NCBI RefSeq assembly: GCF_007744515.1
Contig: NZ_CP036268.1
Location: forward strand, 1,837,712-1,901,711
Reading direction: 5' to 3'
Source of the DNA: Stratiformator vulcanicus
Lineage (GTDB): Bacteria; Planctomycetota; Planctomycetia; Planctomycetales; Planctomycetaceae
DNA: 64,000 nt
This document shows, in pieces, positions 48,346 through 59,838 of the stretch. Numbering within the stretch: the first letter of the stretch is position 1; every line of letters begins with the position of its first letter. The notes beneath the pieces were generated by a model, which saw only the letters and a list, made by a program, of their open reading frames with translations, was not told the origin of the DNA and made no database searches. The translations under genes were made by a program, and so were the position numbers.

Positions 48346-49467
48346 ATGATCGGCACCTGCTTCGATCGCTATCTCATCGCCCGCTATATCCACGTGTTCG
48401 TGATCTTCACGATCGGAACGCTGGGTTTGGTGTCGGTGATCGACTTGCTCGACAACGTCGACGATTTCACGTCGCGCTGTGACACAACGCAGGAACTACT
48501 GCTTAGCATTGCGAAGTATTATTTCTTCCTGTCGCTTGCCGCGTTCGAAGTCATGGGCGGTCCCGTCGCATTACTCGCTTTGTGCGTAGTCTTATGGACG
48601 CTGCAGCGAAATAGGGAATTGCCGGTGATGTTGGCGGCCGGCGTCCCGACGGTGCGGATCGCCATCCCGCTCGTCGGCTGCGTGGGTTTTGCCATTCTGC
48701 TTGTCATCGCCGATCAAGAACTTGTTATCCCCCAGATCGCCCACCAGCTCAGTGAGTCCCGCGGTGCTAAAGAAGCGACCGGGCATAAGGCGGAAGCAGT
48801 CTATGACCGCTCCAGCGGCATCTTAATTCAGGGCCGAAACGTTTTTCTTAAGACCAAGACGTTAAGTTTCGCGGAGTTCGTGCTGCCGGCCCCATCACTG
48901 GTCGACAATCTTTCCCGCATAACCGCGGAGAAAGCCCGCTACGTCGAGCCGACGGGTGATCGGCCCGGAGGTTGGTGGCTGAAGAACCCATCGCCCTCAT
49001 ACGAGGAACTAGCATTGACCGACGCCGGTCAATCGGTCGTCCGCAAGGTGGCCGGAGAGTCCGACATCTTCGTGATTAGCGCCGTCACCTGCACGCTGTT
49101 GCATAAGCGAGATTCGAGCTTCACTCGGATGTCGATTGCCGAACAGTTCGGGCTTCTTAAAAGCGGGGCGATCGCTGAGTCGACTTGTCGGCGAATTCGG
49201 GCCCACCTCCACCAACGGATGACGCTTCTTCCTACTTATCTGGCCGCCGCCTGCCTCGTGGTGCCATTAATGATTCGCCGCGAAGCCAGTGATGGTCCAC
49301 TGGCATTTGCTCGCTCAATTCTTGCGGCGGGAGTCGCCTTCGGGATTCTCCAGGGTTGCGGATTTCTCGCGCACGCGGGAATCGTACCCGGCGAAGCTGC
49401 CGCATGGACTCCCATCTGTTTCTGCGCGTCTGCAGCCACCTGGTTCCTAAAGGATATCGCGACGTGA
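48346..49467 (+). CDS. LptF/LptG-family permease (YjgP/YjgQ)
   Basis: A 373-residue inner-membrane protein with three N-terminal helices (FVIFTIGTLGLVSVIDLLDN onward), a periplasmic beta-jellyroll-like region around 130-270, and three C-terminal helices, the LptF/LptG layout. These proteins form the LptB2FG exporter that moves lipopolysaccharide to the outer membrane. Only one such gene is seen here; lptB and the partner are not in the window. ATG 48346 (MIGTCFDRYL) is preferred to TTG 48334. Its stop overlaps the PAP2 start by 4 bases. Confidence 0.88.
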   Translation: MIGTCFDRYLIARYIHVFVIFTIGTLGLVSVIDLLDNVDDFTSRCDTTQELLLSIAKYYFFLSLAAFEVMGGPVALLALCVVLWTLQRNRELPVMLAAGVPTVRIAIPLVGCVGFAILLVIADQELVIPQIAHQLSESRGAKEATGHKAEAVYDRSSGILIQGRNVFLKTKTLSFAEFVLPAPSLVDNLSRITAEKARYVEPTGDRPGGWWLKNPSPSYEELALTDAGQSVVRKVAGESDIFVISAVTCTLLHKRDSSFTRMSIAEQFGLLKSGAIAESTCRRIRAHLHQRMTLLPTYLAAACLVVPLMIRREASDGPLAFARSILAAGVAFGILQGCGFLAHAGIVPGEAAAWTPICFCASAATWFLKDIAT

Positions 49468-50354
49468 ACAAGACACTCGACGAAGCAATTTCCGAAGAAC
49501 CGGCGTCCCACGAAGTGCGAGAAGACCGTTCGGGTTTTCGCCCGCCGCACGGCTGGGATGTCGGTAAAGTGGCCGACTTTCCTCTGCTATGGCCGCTCAG
49601 TCTGGTCATCGGGGCCTCAATCCTGGTCGTTGTGACGGGAGCTGATCTCGCGATTACACGATCCTTTTACCAATTCGCAGACCCTTCAACGCATTTGCAA
49701 CCGGGATGGATTCACGCGGATAAGCAGCCTTGGCGGTGGATCGATGAGCAACCCGTTCGTCTTGTCATTGCGATGGTGGCCGCATCAATCGCGGGAATGG
49801 TCATCGGATATTTCTCACCATCTCGCAGGCGCTGGATGGTAGCCGGGATGTTCATTCTCGCGGTGATGGCGATCGCTCCCGGACTAATGGTTAATGGGAT
49901 ATTTAAAGGGGCATGGGGCCGTCCCCGTCCGACACATGTCGCTGAGTTCGGAGGCCAAGCCGAGTATCAGCCGTTCTGGCAAATCGGAAACGATCCGATT
50001 AATCACAAGGGCTTTCCCTCAGGCCACGGTACGATGGCTTTCACGCTCATGGTGCCGGCATTCCTATTCGGCACTCGCCACCGAAAATATGCCCTGCTGT
50101 GGCTCACCGGCGCGATCTGCGTCGCCTCCGCTGTCGGACTCGCGCGGATCGCCCAAGGAGCGCACTTCACATCAGATATTTTGATGTCAGGGGCGCTGGT
50201 TTATGCGGTGGCGATCGGCTTTCGACCGCTATTCTTCGAGGTCGACCGGAGTGGCGGAAGCGTTATTGATCGTCTGCGCTGCGGGCGGCAATCGAAAGAA
50301 GACTTAAATGACCAAGATCAGGGCAAAACTATTGCGATTCAGAAAGCCGCTTAG
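49464..50354 (+). CDS. PAP2-family membrane phosphatase (LpxE-like context)
   Basis: A 296-residue membrane protein from GTG 49464, with AAGGA 9 bases upstream and a GTGA overlap with the preceding permease stop, showing translational coupling. PAP2 motifs: GIFKGAWGRPRPTH, KGFPSGHGTMAF and ARIAQGAHFTSDILMS. Its coupling to an LptF/G-like gene suggests a lipid A phosphatase, but undecaprenyl-pyrophosphate phosphatase is also possible. The C-terminal tail is charged and cytosolic. Confidence 0.88.
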   Translation: MNKTLDEAISEEPASHEVREDRSGFRPPHGWDVGKVADFPLLWPLSLVIGASILVVVTGADLAITRSFYQFADPSTHLQPGWIHADKQPWRWIDEQPVRLVIAMVAASIAGMVIGYFSPSRRRWMVAGMFILAVMAIAPGLMVNGIFKGAWGRPRPTHVAEFGGQAEYQPFWQIGNDPINHKGFPSGHGTMAFTLMVPAFLFGTRHRKYALLWLTGAICVASAVGLARIAQGAHFTSDILMSGALVYAVAIGFRPLFFEVDRSGGSVIDRLRCGRQSKEDLNDQDQGKTIAIQKAA

Positions 50355-50439
50355 GCATTAAATAGCATCACGCGTTAGCGGAATTATTATTTTCGCGATT
50401 GCTGGCGAAATTCCCCTGCCAACGCAGCTCCGATGCAGT

Positions 50440-51972
50440 CTAATTAATTGCAGCACCTCCGCCGGTGGCCGCTTCCATAATCGCTTGTTCGGTGAATTCG
50501 CCACGGGTGAATTTGCCAGTGAGGCGGCCTTCGCACAGTATCAGAATACGATCACAGAGGGTCATTAATTCCGGCAACTCGCTCGAAGTCACGATCACCG
50601 CCATCCCCTGCCGGGCCAGCTTATTGATGATCTGATAGATGTCTGCCTTCGCCCCGACGTCGACGCCGCGGGTTGGGTCGTCGAGCAACAGCACCTGCGG
50701 GTTCGTCCGCAGCCAACGGGCGATGATGCACTTTTGCTGGTTGCCGCCGGAAAGGCTCATCACGTTCGCCTCCGTCCCAGCGGTCTTAATTCCCAGTGAT
50801 GCCACCGATTCGCGTGCCGCTTGACGTTCTTTCTTAAGAGAAACAACGCCTCGGCGTGCCACTTGATTGAGCGTGCATTGCGTCACGTTCTCGCGGACTG
50901 TCATTAATGAGAACAGCCCGAGCCGTTTGCGGTCCTCGGTTACGAGTGCGATCCCGGCCTTCATCGCTTGATGCGGGGCGTCAAAATGAACGGCCCGACC
51001 ATTGAGTTCGATCAGACCTTGCGGCCGCTCCGGACTGGTGCCGAACAGGCACTCCAATAGTTCAGTGCGTCCCGCCCCCATTAGGCCGGCGAAACCGAGC
51101 ACTTCTCCCGCTCTCAAATCAAAGTGAATGTCCTCCAGTCGCCACTGCTTCGCATGACCGGGCCGGGGTAATTTAAGACTATGGATACTGAGCACGACAT
51201 CGCCAAGAGTACGGTCGCCTACAAGATCAGCATTCTCGATCTCGCGTCCGACCATCTGGTGAGTCACTTCACGCGGCGATGTCTCTGATCGATCGAGCGT
51301 CGTCACGTGGCGGCCATCGCGGAGGACCGTAATGCGATCGGCAAGACGGAAAACCTCGTCCATTTTGTGCGAAATATAGAGGATCGTTGTGCCCCGCTCG
51401 CGAAGTGTGGCGATGACGCGATAAAGGCGTTCGACTTCGCCCTCCGTCAGCGCGCTTGTCGGCTCGTCCATAATTAGGACGTCACTCTTCAGCGAAAGGG
51501 CTTTGGCGATTTCGACGAGCTGCTGATCTCCAATTCTTAATTCGGATACGGGTCGCGCCGGCGCAATGTCGGTTTCTAAGTCCTTAAAGAGCGAACGAGC
51601 CTCCTCATTCATCTGGCGTTCGTTGAGTAGTCCGAACCTTGTCGTCCGTTCTCGTCCCAAGAACACGTTCGCTGCCGCGGAGAGTTCTTCGACGAGATTG
51701 AGTTCCTGGTGAATAATGCTGATCCCGGCGGCCTCGGCATCTTGGGTGCCGGTGAAGCGGACCGGTCGGCCCCGCACGGCGAGCTCGCCTTCGTAGTCGG
51801 TCAACACGCCCGAAAGAATCTTCATCAGGGTGCTTTTGCCGGCACCGTTCTCACCGCAAATCGCGTGCAGTTCACCGTCGGCCACGTCGAAAGAAACGTC
51901 TTCTAAAGCGGTGATGCCGCCGAAGCGTTTACCGATGCCGCGAATTGAGACGGCAGTTGTTGCTACATTCAC
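50440..51972 (-). CDS. Sugar ABC transporter ATPase, duplicated NBD (RbsA/MglA-like)
   Basis: A 510-residue cytosolic ATPase with two nucleotide-binding domains. The first has Walker A GENGAGKSTLMKIL, signature-like LRIGDQQLVEIAKAL and Walker B VLIMDEPTSAL; the second has the usual degenerate Walker A GLMGAGRTELLECL, signature LSGGNQQKCIIARWL and LLLDDPTRGVD. This is the monosaccharide-importer type. No permease or binding-protein gene is adjacent; instead it overlaps the upstream Uma2 gene by 4 bases (GTGA). The partner genes must be elsewhere or absent. Confidence 0.93.
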   Translation of the reverse strand: MNVATTAVSIRGIGKRFGGITALEDVSFDVADGELHAICGENGAGKSTLMKILSGVLTDYEGELAVRGRPVRFTGTQDAEAAGISIIHQELNLVEELSAAANVFLGRERTTRFGLLNERQMNEEARSLFKDLETDIAPARPVSELRIGDQQLVEIAKALSLKSDVLIMDEPTSALTEGEVERLYRVIATLRERGTTILYISHKMDEVFRLADRITVLRDGRHVTTLDRSETSPREVTHQMVGREIENADLVGDRTLGDVVLSIHSLKLPRPGHAKQWRLEDIHFDLRAGEVLGFAGLMGAGRTELLECLFGTSPERPQGLIELNGRAVHFDAPHQAMKAGIALVTEDRKRLGLFSLMTVRENVTQCTLNQVARRGVVSLKKERQAARESVASLGIKTAGTEANVMSLSGGNQQKCIIARWLRTNPQVLLLDDPTRGVDVGAKADIYQIINKLARQGMAVIVTSSELPELMTLCDRILILCEGRLTGKFTRGEFTEQAIMEAATGGGAAIN

Positions 51973-52664
51973 CCGTCTTCCCTGCGAATCAGACGATACC
52001 GATTGTATCCGGCAGGGTTAAGGGACCGCTCCAGTCGAAACGCAGCATCTAGCACGTCTGAGCGCAGAAAACCGTTCTCGTCGGGTTGCCGCTCGACATA
52101 TTGAGAAGATTCGGGATCACGCGTGAGTAGGTCGAACTGCAACGCTTCTTCACGGGCATCGACGAGCCAATATTCAGCCACGCCCGCTTCAAAATACGCG
52201 GTCCGCAACTTTTCCTTATCTTTGAATACGGAACTGTCGCTGACGATTTCGACCACTAAAGCGACCGGACCCTCGACGAGCGTGAATTTCCCCGGCCTGT
52301 TATTCGATGGCGGATGAAGTTTGACATCGCCGTTTCGAATTGACTCGTAAGTCACGACGAGGATATCCGGCTCAGCCGACAGGTTACCTGGTACCGACTT
52401 TAATCGCGCGTCCGATATGTAAACCTCGCCCAAGTCCAACTCGACGGTCCGAAGTGTGATTTCAACTGCAATATGCGTTTTGGGGCCGCCATGATCGGCG
52501 AGTTCCTCCGCATTCATATCGATCTCAATATCACCATCGATGTAATCGATACGTCCCCGCAGGGGAAAATGATCAGACCGTGCCCAAGCGGTGAAATTTT
52601 CCAATGACTCGGCTGCGCCGAGCGGAATTTGGACGTCGGGGTCATGAAAAATGACGGTCGACAT
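51969..52664 (-). CDS. Uma2-family (DUF820) PD-(D/E)XK nuclease-fold protein
   Basis: A 231-residue cytosolic protein of the restriction-endonuclease-like fold, a family expanded in Planctomycetes and Cyanobacteria. Visible core: RGRIDYIDGDIEID, AEPDILVVTYE and the active-site-like strand VALVVEIVSDSSVFKDKEK. Biological role is not established for the family. ATG 52664 has GAGAGG upstream. Its stop overlaps the ABC ATPase start, so the two are co-translated. Confidence 0.88.
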   Translation of the reverse strand: MSTVIFHDPDVQIPLGAAESLENFTAWARSDHFPLRGRIDYIDGDIEIDMNAEELADHGGPKTHIAVEITLRTVELDLGEVYISDARLKSVPGNLSAEPDILVVTYESIRNGDVKLHPPSNNRPGKFTLVEGPVALVVEIVSDSSVFKDKEKLRTAYFEAGVAEYWLVDAREEALQFDLLTRDPESSQYVERQPDENGFLRSDVLDAAFRLERSLNPAGYNRYRLIRREDG

Positions 52665-52913
52665 GGCCGGTTTCCTCTCTCGGCGCCGGAACACTATTCA
52701 CCATTATCTCAATGGCTCTTTCCGACGCAATCGCTAATTGCGGTTGATCGCTATCGTGTCTGGAAGCGAAGAGCATCGAAACTAACCGGCGACTGATCCG
52801 CGGTTCGTAGTGTCGACGGGCGTTTCCCCGATCGAATCATTTAATATCCAGATCCCTTGCTTGCGCTGCGGGCTTGTTCGATGACTTCGTCTGTTTTTAA
52901 TTGTTTCTTACAC

Positions 52914-54689
52914 CTATCGCTTGGGCCGATAGTAGTGTGTGGCTTGTCCGCCGACGCCTTCGCCCGATTCCATGAGTGTTTCCGACAGCGTCGGGTGGGC
53001 GTGAATCGTCGCGGCAAGGTCCTCAGCGACGGCTCCCATTTCGACGGCGAGCGTGCCTTCGGCGATCAATTCGCCCGCGTTCGCACCGACGATTCCAACC
53101 CCGAGGATGCGGTCGGTTTCGGGGTCACAAACCAATTTGGTCAGTCCATCAATCCGATCAATCGTCTGGGCGCGTCCGCTCGCCGCCCACGGGAATTTCG
53201 ACACCTTTACCTTACGGCCCGCGGCTTTTGCTTCGGCTTCGGTGATCCCGACCCAGGCGAGTTCGGGGTCGGTAAAGACCACGGCGGGGATGCCGACGTT
53301 ATCGAACTCGGTGCTATGACCCAGCAGCGTCTCAACGGCAATCCGAGCTTCTCGCGTGGCTTTGTGGGCGAGCATCGGTTCGCCCGCGACGTCGCCAATC
53401 GCGAGGATATTCGGATCGCTGGTTCGCATGGCCTTATCGACCACGGCGAAGCCCTTGTCATCGGTCTCGACGCGCGTGTTTTCGAGGCCGATGCCCTTAC
53501 TCGTCGGGCGGCGACCGATCGCGATTAAAACGCGATCGAAGACCTGCTCTGCATCAGCTCCCTTGTCGACAGCTTCACCGGAGAAGGTCGCTTTAATGCC
53601 GTCTTTCGTCGCTTCAAGCGACTCGACTTTCGTGTTTAAATTAATCGCCGCGAATTCCTTCGCGAGCTTCTGTTGTAATGGCTTGACGAGATCGCGATCG
53701 GCGCCGGGCAGCAGTCCGTCGGTCATTTCGACCACCGATACTTCCGACCCCAGGGCTCCGTAAACGCTTCCCATCTCGAGGCCGATGTAACCACCACCAA
53801 CAACGAGGAGCTTCGCTGGAACATCCTTTAGCTCCAGCGCCCCGGTCGAGTTCATGACTCGTTCGTCGCCGATGTCAAAGAACGACGGCATCGCGGGGAC
53901 ACTGCCGGTCGCGAGAATGCACTTCTTGAATTTGAGTGTCTCGTTGGAGCCGTCCGGTTTGGTCAGGCTGAGCGTGTTCGAATCGACAAAGGTGCCGCGG
54001 GCCTGAATAATCTCGACGCCCCGTCCTTTGCCGAGCTGACTAATGCCGCCGGTCAGTTGATCGACGACGCCCGTTTTGAAGCCGCGGAGCCGGTCGAGAT
54101 CGATCTTCGGCTCGCCGAAGGTCAGGCCCCACTGCTTCGCTTCTTCGGCTTCGTGGATCAGCTTGGCGACGTGCAGCAACGTCTTCGAAGGGATACAGCC
54201 GACGCGGAGGCAGGTGCCGCCCGGTTGGATGTTTTCATCGACCATAACCACCTTCAGCCCGTGGTCGGCGGCATCAAAGGCAGCCGGATATCCTCCGGGA
54301 CCGCCTCCCAGCACGACGAGGTCGACGGCATCTGAATCAACTTCGGTTTCCGATGACGGCTGCGGTGCGGGTTTCTGTCCCGACTTTGATTCGGCCTGTG
54401 CTTGCCCGCTCGTATCGGCCGATGAATCTCCGCCATCCTCTGATTCACCTTCGCCACCTTCGACGGTGATGAGGACGTCGCCGACCTTGACGGTGTCACC
54501 TTCACTGACATGAATTTTCGAGATCGTCCCTCCGAAAGGGCACTCGACCGGGGCGACCGCTTTTTCGGTCTCGACCTCCATGATCGTCTGCTCGGGACTG
54601 ATGGTGTCCCCCTCGGCGACCATGATTTCGGAGATGTCCGCTTCTTCGACACCTTCGGAGACCTGCGGTAACTTGAACTCCTGAGCCAT
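52914..54689 (-). CDS. lpdA: Dihydrolipoyl dehydrogenase with N-terminal lipoyl domain
   Basis: A 591-residue FAD enzyme that re-oxidises dihydrolipoamide with NAD+, the E3 of 2-oxoacid dehydrogenases. A lipoyl domain (about 1-80) carries the lipoylated Lys in [13 protein letters not shown] and is joined by an acidic Ser/Gly/Gln-rich linker to the flavoprotein. There follow FAD-binding [20 protein letters not shown], redox Cys pair [19 protein letters not shown]-binding [17 protein letters not shown] and the C-terminal His/Glu [16 protein letters not shown] 54689 has GGAAGG 9 bases upstream. E1/E2 genes are not nearby. Confidence 0.95.
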   Translation of the reverse strand: MAQEFKLPQVSEGVEEADISEIMVAEGDTISPEQTIMEVETEKAVAPVECPFGGTISKIHVSEGDTVKVGDVLITVEGGEGESEDGGDSSADTSGQAQAESKSGQKPAPQPSSETEVDSDAVDLVVLGGGPGGYPAAFDAADHGLKVVMVDENIQPGGTCLRVGCIPSKTLLHVAKLIHEAEEAKQWGLTFGEPKIDLDRLRGFKTGVVDQLTGGISQLGKGRGVEIIQARGTFVDSNTLSLTKPDGSNETLKFKKCILATGSVPAMPSFFDIGDERVMNSTGALELKDVPAKLLVVGGGYIGLEMGSVYGALGSEVSVVEMTDGLLPGADRDLVKPLQQKLAKEFAAINLNTKVESLEATKDGIKATFSGEAVDKGADAEQVFDRVLIAIGRRPTSKGIGLENTRVETDDKGFAVVDKAMRTSDPNILAIGDVAGEPMLAHKATREARIAVETLLGHSTEFDNVGIPAVVFTDPELAWVGITEAEAKAAGRKVKVSKFPWAASGRAQTIDRIDGLTKLVCDPETDRILGVGIVGANAGELIAEGTLAVEMGAVAEDLAATIHAHPTLSETLMESGEGVGGQATHYYRPKR

Positions 54690-54825
54690 CTTCAAAACCT
54701 TCCGCCCATCCGGGGGTTTGTGCCTCCGGCAGGGATGCCTTGCTGGATCGTACGGTGGTTGCGCTTTTTACAGTGCAATCATAAAGGTGCGCGTTTCGGA
54801 ACCATAGTGAGCACGAAGGACGCAG

Positions 54826-55065
54826 ATGAACGACCATTCGCCGGGTGGGGAACTTCCCGATTCGAAAGCCCGCCTCGCCGAGGTCGAGTCGCTCCTGATG
54901 CACACGCAGCACGAGTTGGAACAGCTCGGCGAGGTCCTGCTGAAGCAAATGAGACAGCTCGAGACGATCGAGCGAAAACTCAACAAATTTGAGAATCGCG
55001 TCGAAAAGCTGGAGGACGACCCTGAAAATCGCGACCCGACCGCTGAGAAGCCGCCGCACTATTGA
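54826..55065 (+). CDS. slyX: SlyX-family protein
   Basis: A 79-residue coiled-coil protein. It matches SlyX in size, in the helical opening DSKARLAEVESLLMHTQHEL, and in the Pro-rich end that finishes PPHY, a hallmark of the family. Function is not well established in any organism. ATG 54826; it diverges from lpdA. Confidence 0.75.
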   Translation: MNDHSPGGELPDSKARLAEVESLLMHTQHELEQLGEVLLKQMRQLETIERKLNKFENRVEKLEDDPENRDPTAEKPPHY

Positions 55066-55120
55066 TACAGATTCACTGAGAGAATTCTGTGAATCACGCG
55101 ACGAGTCTCGGCAATCGCTC

Positions 55121-56794
55121 TCAGCGAATCGCGGTGTCGGTCCCAGCCGAGTCGGCGAACGTCTTTCGAAGCGGCGTCGCATCAGCCGGCAGCGTCGGGC
55201 CGTCTTCGGTGCCGTAGAGCCGAAATAGCTTGTAGTGGCGACTTTCGCCCGCTCCGAGCGGAACGTTGATTTCGCCAAGTTCACGCCAGGCGAGGGCATC
55301 ATCCATCAGATGTTGCCCCGGCCCGCTGACTGCGGGGGTAATGACGTAGGCACCGGTCCGCCCGATCTCCGCCGGGTCGGGCCACAGGTCGTACTGGCTG
55401 ATGATTCGGCCGGTCGGATTGTCGCAATCGACGAGCGGTTGGTCGGCGAGATAGAACGCGACGGGGCTCGCCGGCGTGCGATTCTCGGTGAAGATGACCG
55501 GGACCTCTCTTACCCGTTCATCGTCGGCCCATAATTGATCGATCGCTGCGGCGGTTTCCCGCCAACCGCGGAGTCGGATCGTCGGGTCGAGACCTGTTCC
55601 CGCAATGCCGGTGGCTGTTACAGCAAACGGAGTCGCATACGTGAGCAATGAGGCCGCGATGCCGGTCGCAATCGCAGCACGTCGCCACAGCATCTGACTG
55701 CCGAAGCGGTCCCAGACTTTCCACTCGGCTCCGACCTTCGAGCATAGGCAGGCTGCGACCAGAATCACCCCGGTCGCGTAAAACGGGGCCGGCCAGTTCG
55801 GTTGGACCCGCTGCAGCCAGCTCAAACCGAATACCCCAATCAACGGAACGATGCTGAAGGCGACGAGAAATCGTTCCCGTCGGCCCAACGATCGAAACGC
55901 CAGCAGGCAACCAATCCCGGCCGTCAGAAAGGTTCCGTACGTCACCGGCGACAGCACGCCGAACTGGCTGGCGAAGTATTCGAGTGCCCGAGCCATTCGC
56001 AGCGACAGTGGCGTCACTTCGGTCTTGGAGCCGAAATGCTCACTGGTATGTTGAAACGTGATCCAATCGTGCCGACTGTTCCACTCCAAGACCGGAAGCA
56101 GAAACAGCATCGCGACGATCGGCACAAGCCACGTCGAAGCGTGCCTGAGTTGCTTCCACTCGGACTTTGACGAAATGAGGAAAAGTCCCGTCAGCGGAAT
56201 CACTCCCAGCATCGTTTGCTTCGAGAGGACGCCGAGCCCGATCGCCAGCGTTGCGGCGATCGCCCAATAGTTTCTTTGCGGGCCGCCCTCGAGCATTCGC
56301 CACAGGGAATACACCGCCGCGCCCCAAAAGAACATCAGCGGGGCGTCGATGGTCATTAGCAGACTCATCACGACATTGCCGGGGCAGGCGGCCGCGAGCA
56401 GCGTCGCGAAGAACCCGGTGCGGGCATCGAACATTCGTCGCGACAACAGGAAGGCGAACACAAGCCCGCCAGTGCCCAGCAATACTGCTGGAAGCCGCAC
56501 CGCGAATGTCGTGTCGCCGAACAAGCCGGTCGAAGCCGCGATGATCCAGGCGATCATCGGTGGTTTGCTGTAATAACCCCAATCGAGGTGCCGCGACCAA
56601 TCCCAGTAGTAGGCCTCATCCGTCACCAAATCGAGCGGAACGACCGCCGCGTAGACGACGCGAACGACGGCCAGCCCGGCGATCAAGCCGAACGCGGCGC
56701 GCGTCCACACAAGCGTTTCAGAAGTGATGCCTGAATTCGGAGCTGATTCAGGCAACTGAGAACTGCTGCCGGTGGTCATCGCTGGCGCATCCAT
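55121..56794 (-). CDS. GT39/ArnT-like membrane glycosyltransferase
   Basis: A protein of about 557 residues with many membrane helices. The first periplasmic loop reads DEAYYWDWSRHLDWGYYSKPP, the canonical DE-xY-Y-W...G-Y-x-x-K-P-P motif of GT39/PMT-type transferases, followed by an extracytosolic C-terminal portion rich in charged and Gly/Pro residues. It probably uses polyprenyl-phosphate sugars; acceptor unknown. ATG 56794 (MDAPAM) has GGAG about 10 bases upstream. It converges with slyX. Confidence 0.87.
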   Translation of the reverse strand: MDAPAMTTGSSSQLPESAPNSGITSETLVWTRAAFGLIAGLAVVRVVYAAVVPLDLVTDEAYYWDWSRHLDWGYYSKPPMIAWIIAASTGLFGDTTFAVRLPAVLLGTGGLVFAFLLSRRMFDARTGFFATLLAAACPGNVVMSLLMTIDAPLMFFWGAAVYSLWRMLEGGPQRNYWAIAATLAIGLGVLSKQTMLGVIPLTGLFLISSKSEWKQLRHASTWLVPIVAMLFLLPVLEWNSRHDWITFQHTSEHFGSKTEVTPLSLRMARALEYFASQFGVLSPVTYGTFLTAGIGCLLAFRSLGRRERFLVAFSIVPLIGVFGLSWLQRVQPNWPAPFYATGVILVAACLCSKVGAEWKVWDRFGSQMLWRRAAIATGIAASLLTYATPFAVTATGIAGTGLDPTIRLRGWRETAAAIDQLWADDERVREVPVIFTENRTPASPVAFYLADQPLVDCDNPTGRIISQYDLWPDPAEIGRTGAYVITPAVSGPGQHLMDDALAWRELGEINVPLGAGESRHYKLFRLYGTEDGPTLPADATPLRKTFADSAGTDTAIR

Positions 56795-57195
56795 CTTGGC
56801 ACATCTCCGTCGCAAATCGGATCCCGATCCATCGGGCTACTCGACGGAAAGCTAGCAAAAGCCCCTACTGGGACGAAGATGAGTTCCGCGGGCGGGCTGC
56901 GCTCGCGGGTGAGAGTTTAGAGGCGAGAGGTGAGACATGTTTGATGGCGGGGTCCTGACCTGTTTGTCCCATAACTCTCAACCATTCGGATGCGGCTGCG
57001 CAACCGTCTCTGTTGGGGTAGAGGAACATACGGTGCGCACCGCCTCTGTTCGTCCCGCCGGTGGGGGTCGTTGAAAGACGGTCGTTCCCATGCGGCGGAT
57101 GTTGCCGCGGCAAAGCTGCGGACACGTGTCCGATTTTTTGAAGCTTTTAGCTGTCAACGTTTAGCTGTCAGCGAAAAAGAAAGAAGAACGGGCGG

Positions 57196-57215
57196 CCCGG
57201 CCGAGGTCGGCCGGG
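57196..57215. repeat. REP-like palindrome, copy 1
   Basis: CCCGGCCGA / TCGGCCGGG, a perfect 9-bp stem with loop GG. It shares the CCCGGCC...GGCCGGG frame with the element at 57315. Confidence 0.65.
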
Positions 57216-57314
57216 TGCCGTCAGGCACAAGACGTCTGTCGAGAATGTCACGAAAGAGCGGGAGGCCGACTACTTCAGCGAGAGTCTTTCGAAAGTCATC
57301 TTGTCGCTGCGCGA

Positions 57315-57334
57315 CCCGGCCAAAATTGGCCGGG
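57315..57334. repeat. REP-like palindrome, copy 2
   Basis: CCCGGCCAA / TTGGCCGGG, a perfect 9-bp stem with loop AA, 119 bases after copy 1 and with identical outer arms. Confidence 0.65.
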
Positions 57335-57343
57335 CTACCCGCT

Positions 57344-57568
57344 TCAAGAATTCCTGCCATGTGCGAGGATGATGAGAACTATCGCGACCGGTTGCGCGAT
57401 GAATAGAAGTAAAAACATGCCGGCAAGCGTCGCTTGCCACCAAGGAAGTGGGGCCACATTTCGCCCTGCTTGGGCAGGTGGCAGCATAGCAACCGCGATG
57501 GAACTACGAAGCATCCCTAGTAGCATCCATCGGACCGGTCGGCGTCGGCGAATCGATCTTAAAAACAC
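57344..57568 (-). CDS. Doubtful small membrane protein
   Basis: 74 codons, starting 17 bases after the ligA stop on the same strand. Residues 45-65 (WWQATLAGMFLLLFIAQPVAIVLI region) look like one or two membrane helices. The frame runs through the palindrome GGCAAGCG-T-CGCTTGCC at 57422-57438, and the N-terminal half is Arg-rich and atypical. It may be a chance frame in repeat-rich DNA. Confidence 0.3.
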   Translation of the reverse strand: MFLRSIRRRRPVRWMLLGMLRSSIAVAMLPPAQAGRNVAPLPWWQATLAGMFLLLFIAQPVAIVLIILAHGRNS

Positions 57569-57585
57569 CTTCGCAGGCCCTCTTT

Positions 57586-59790
<2,205 letters not shown>

Positions 59791-59838
59791 TCAGCGATTC
59801 GTTATAGTGCGGGCGGTTGGACCGACCGCAAAGCTCGA

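Larger units (their letters stand above)
56795..57585. other. Gene-poor region with short palindromes
   Basis: 791 bases between the GT39 start and the ligA stop. It carries REP-like palindromes (listed separately) and one doubtful small membrane ORF at 57344-57568. Otherwise I see nothing coding. Confidence 0.5.
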
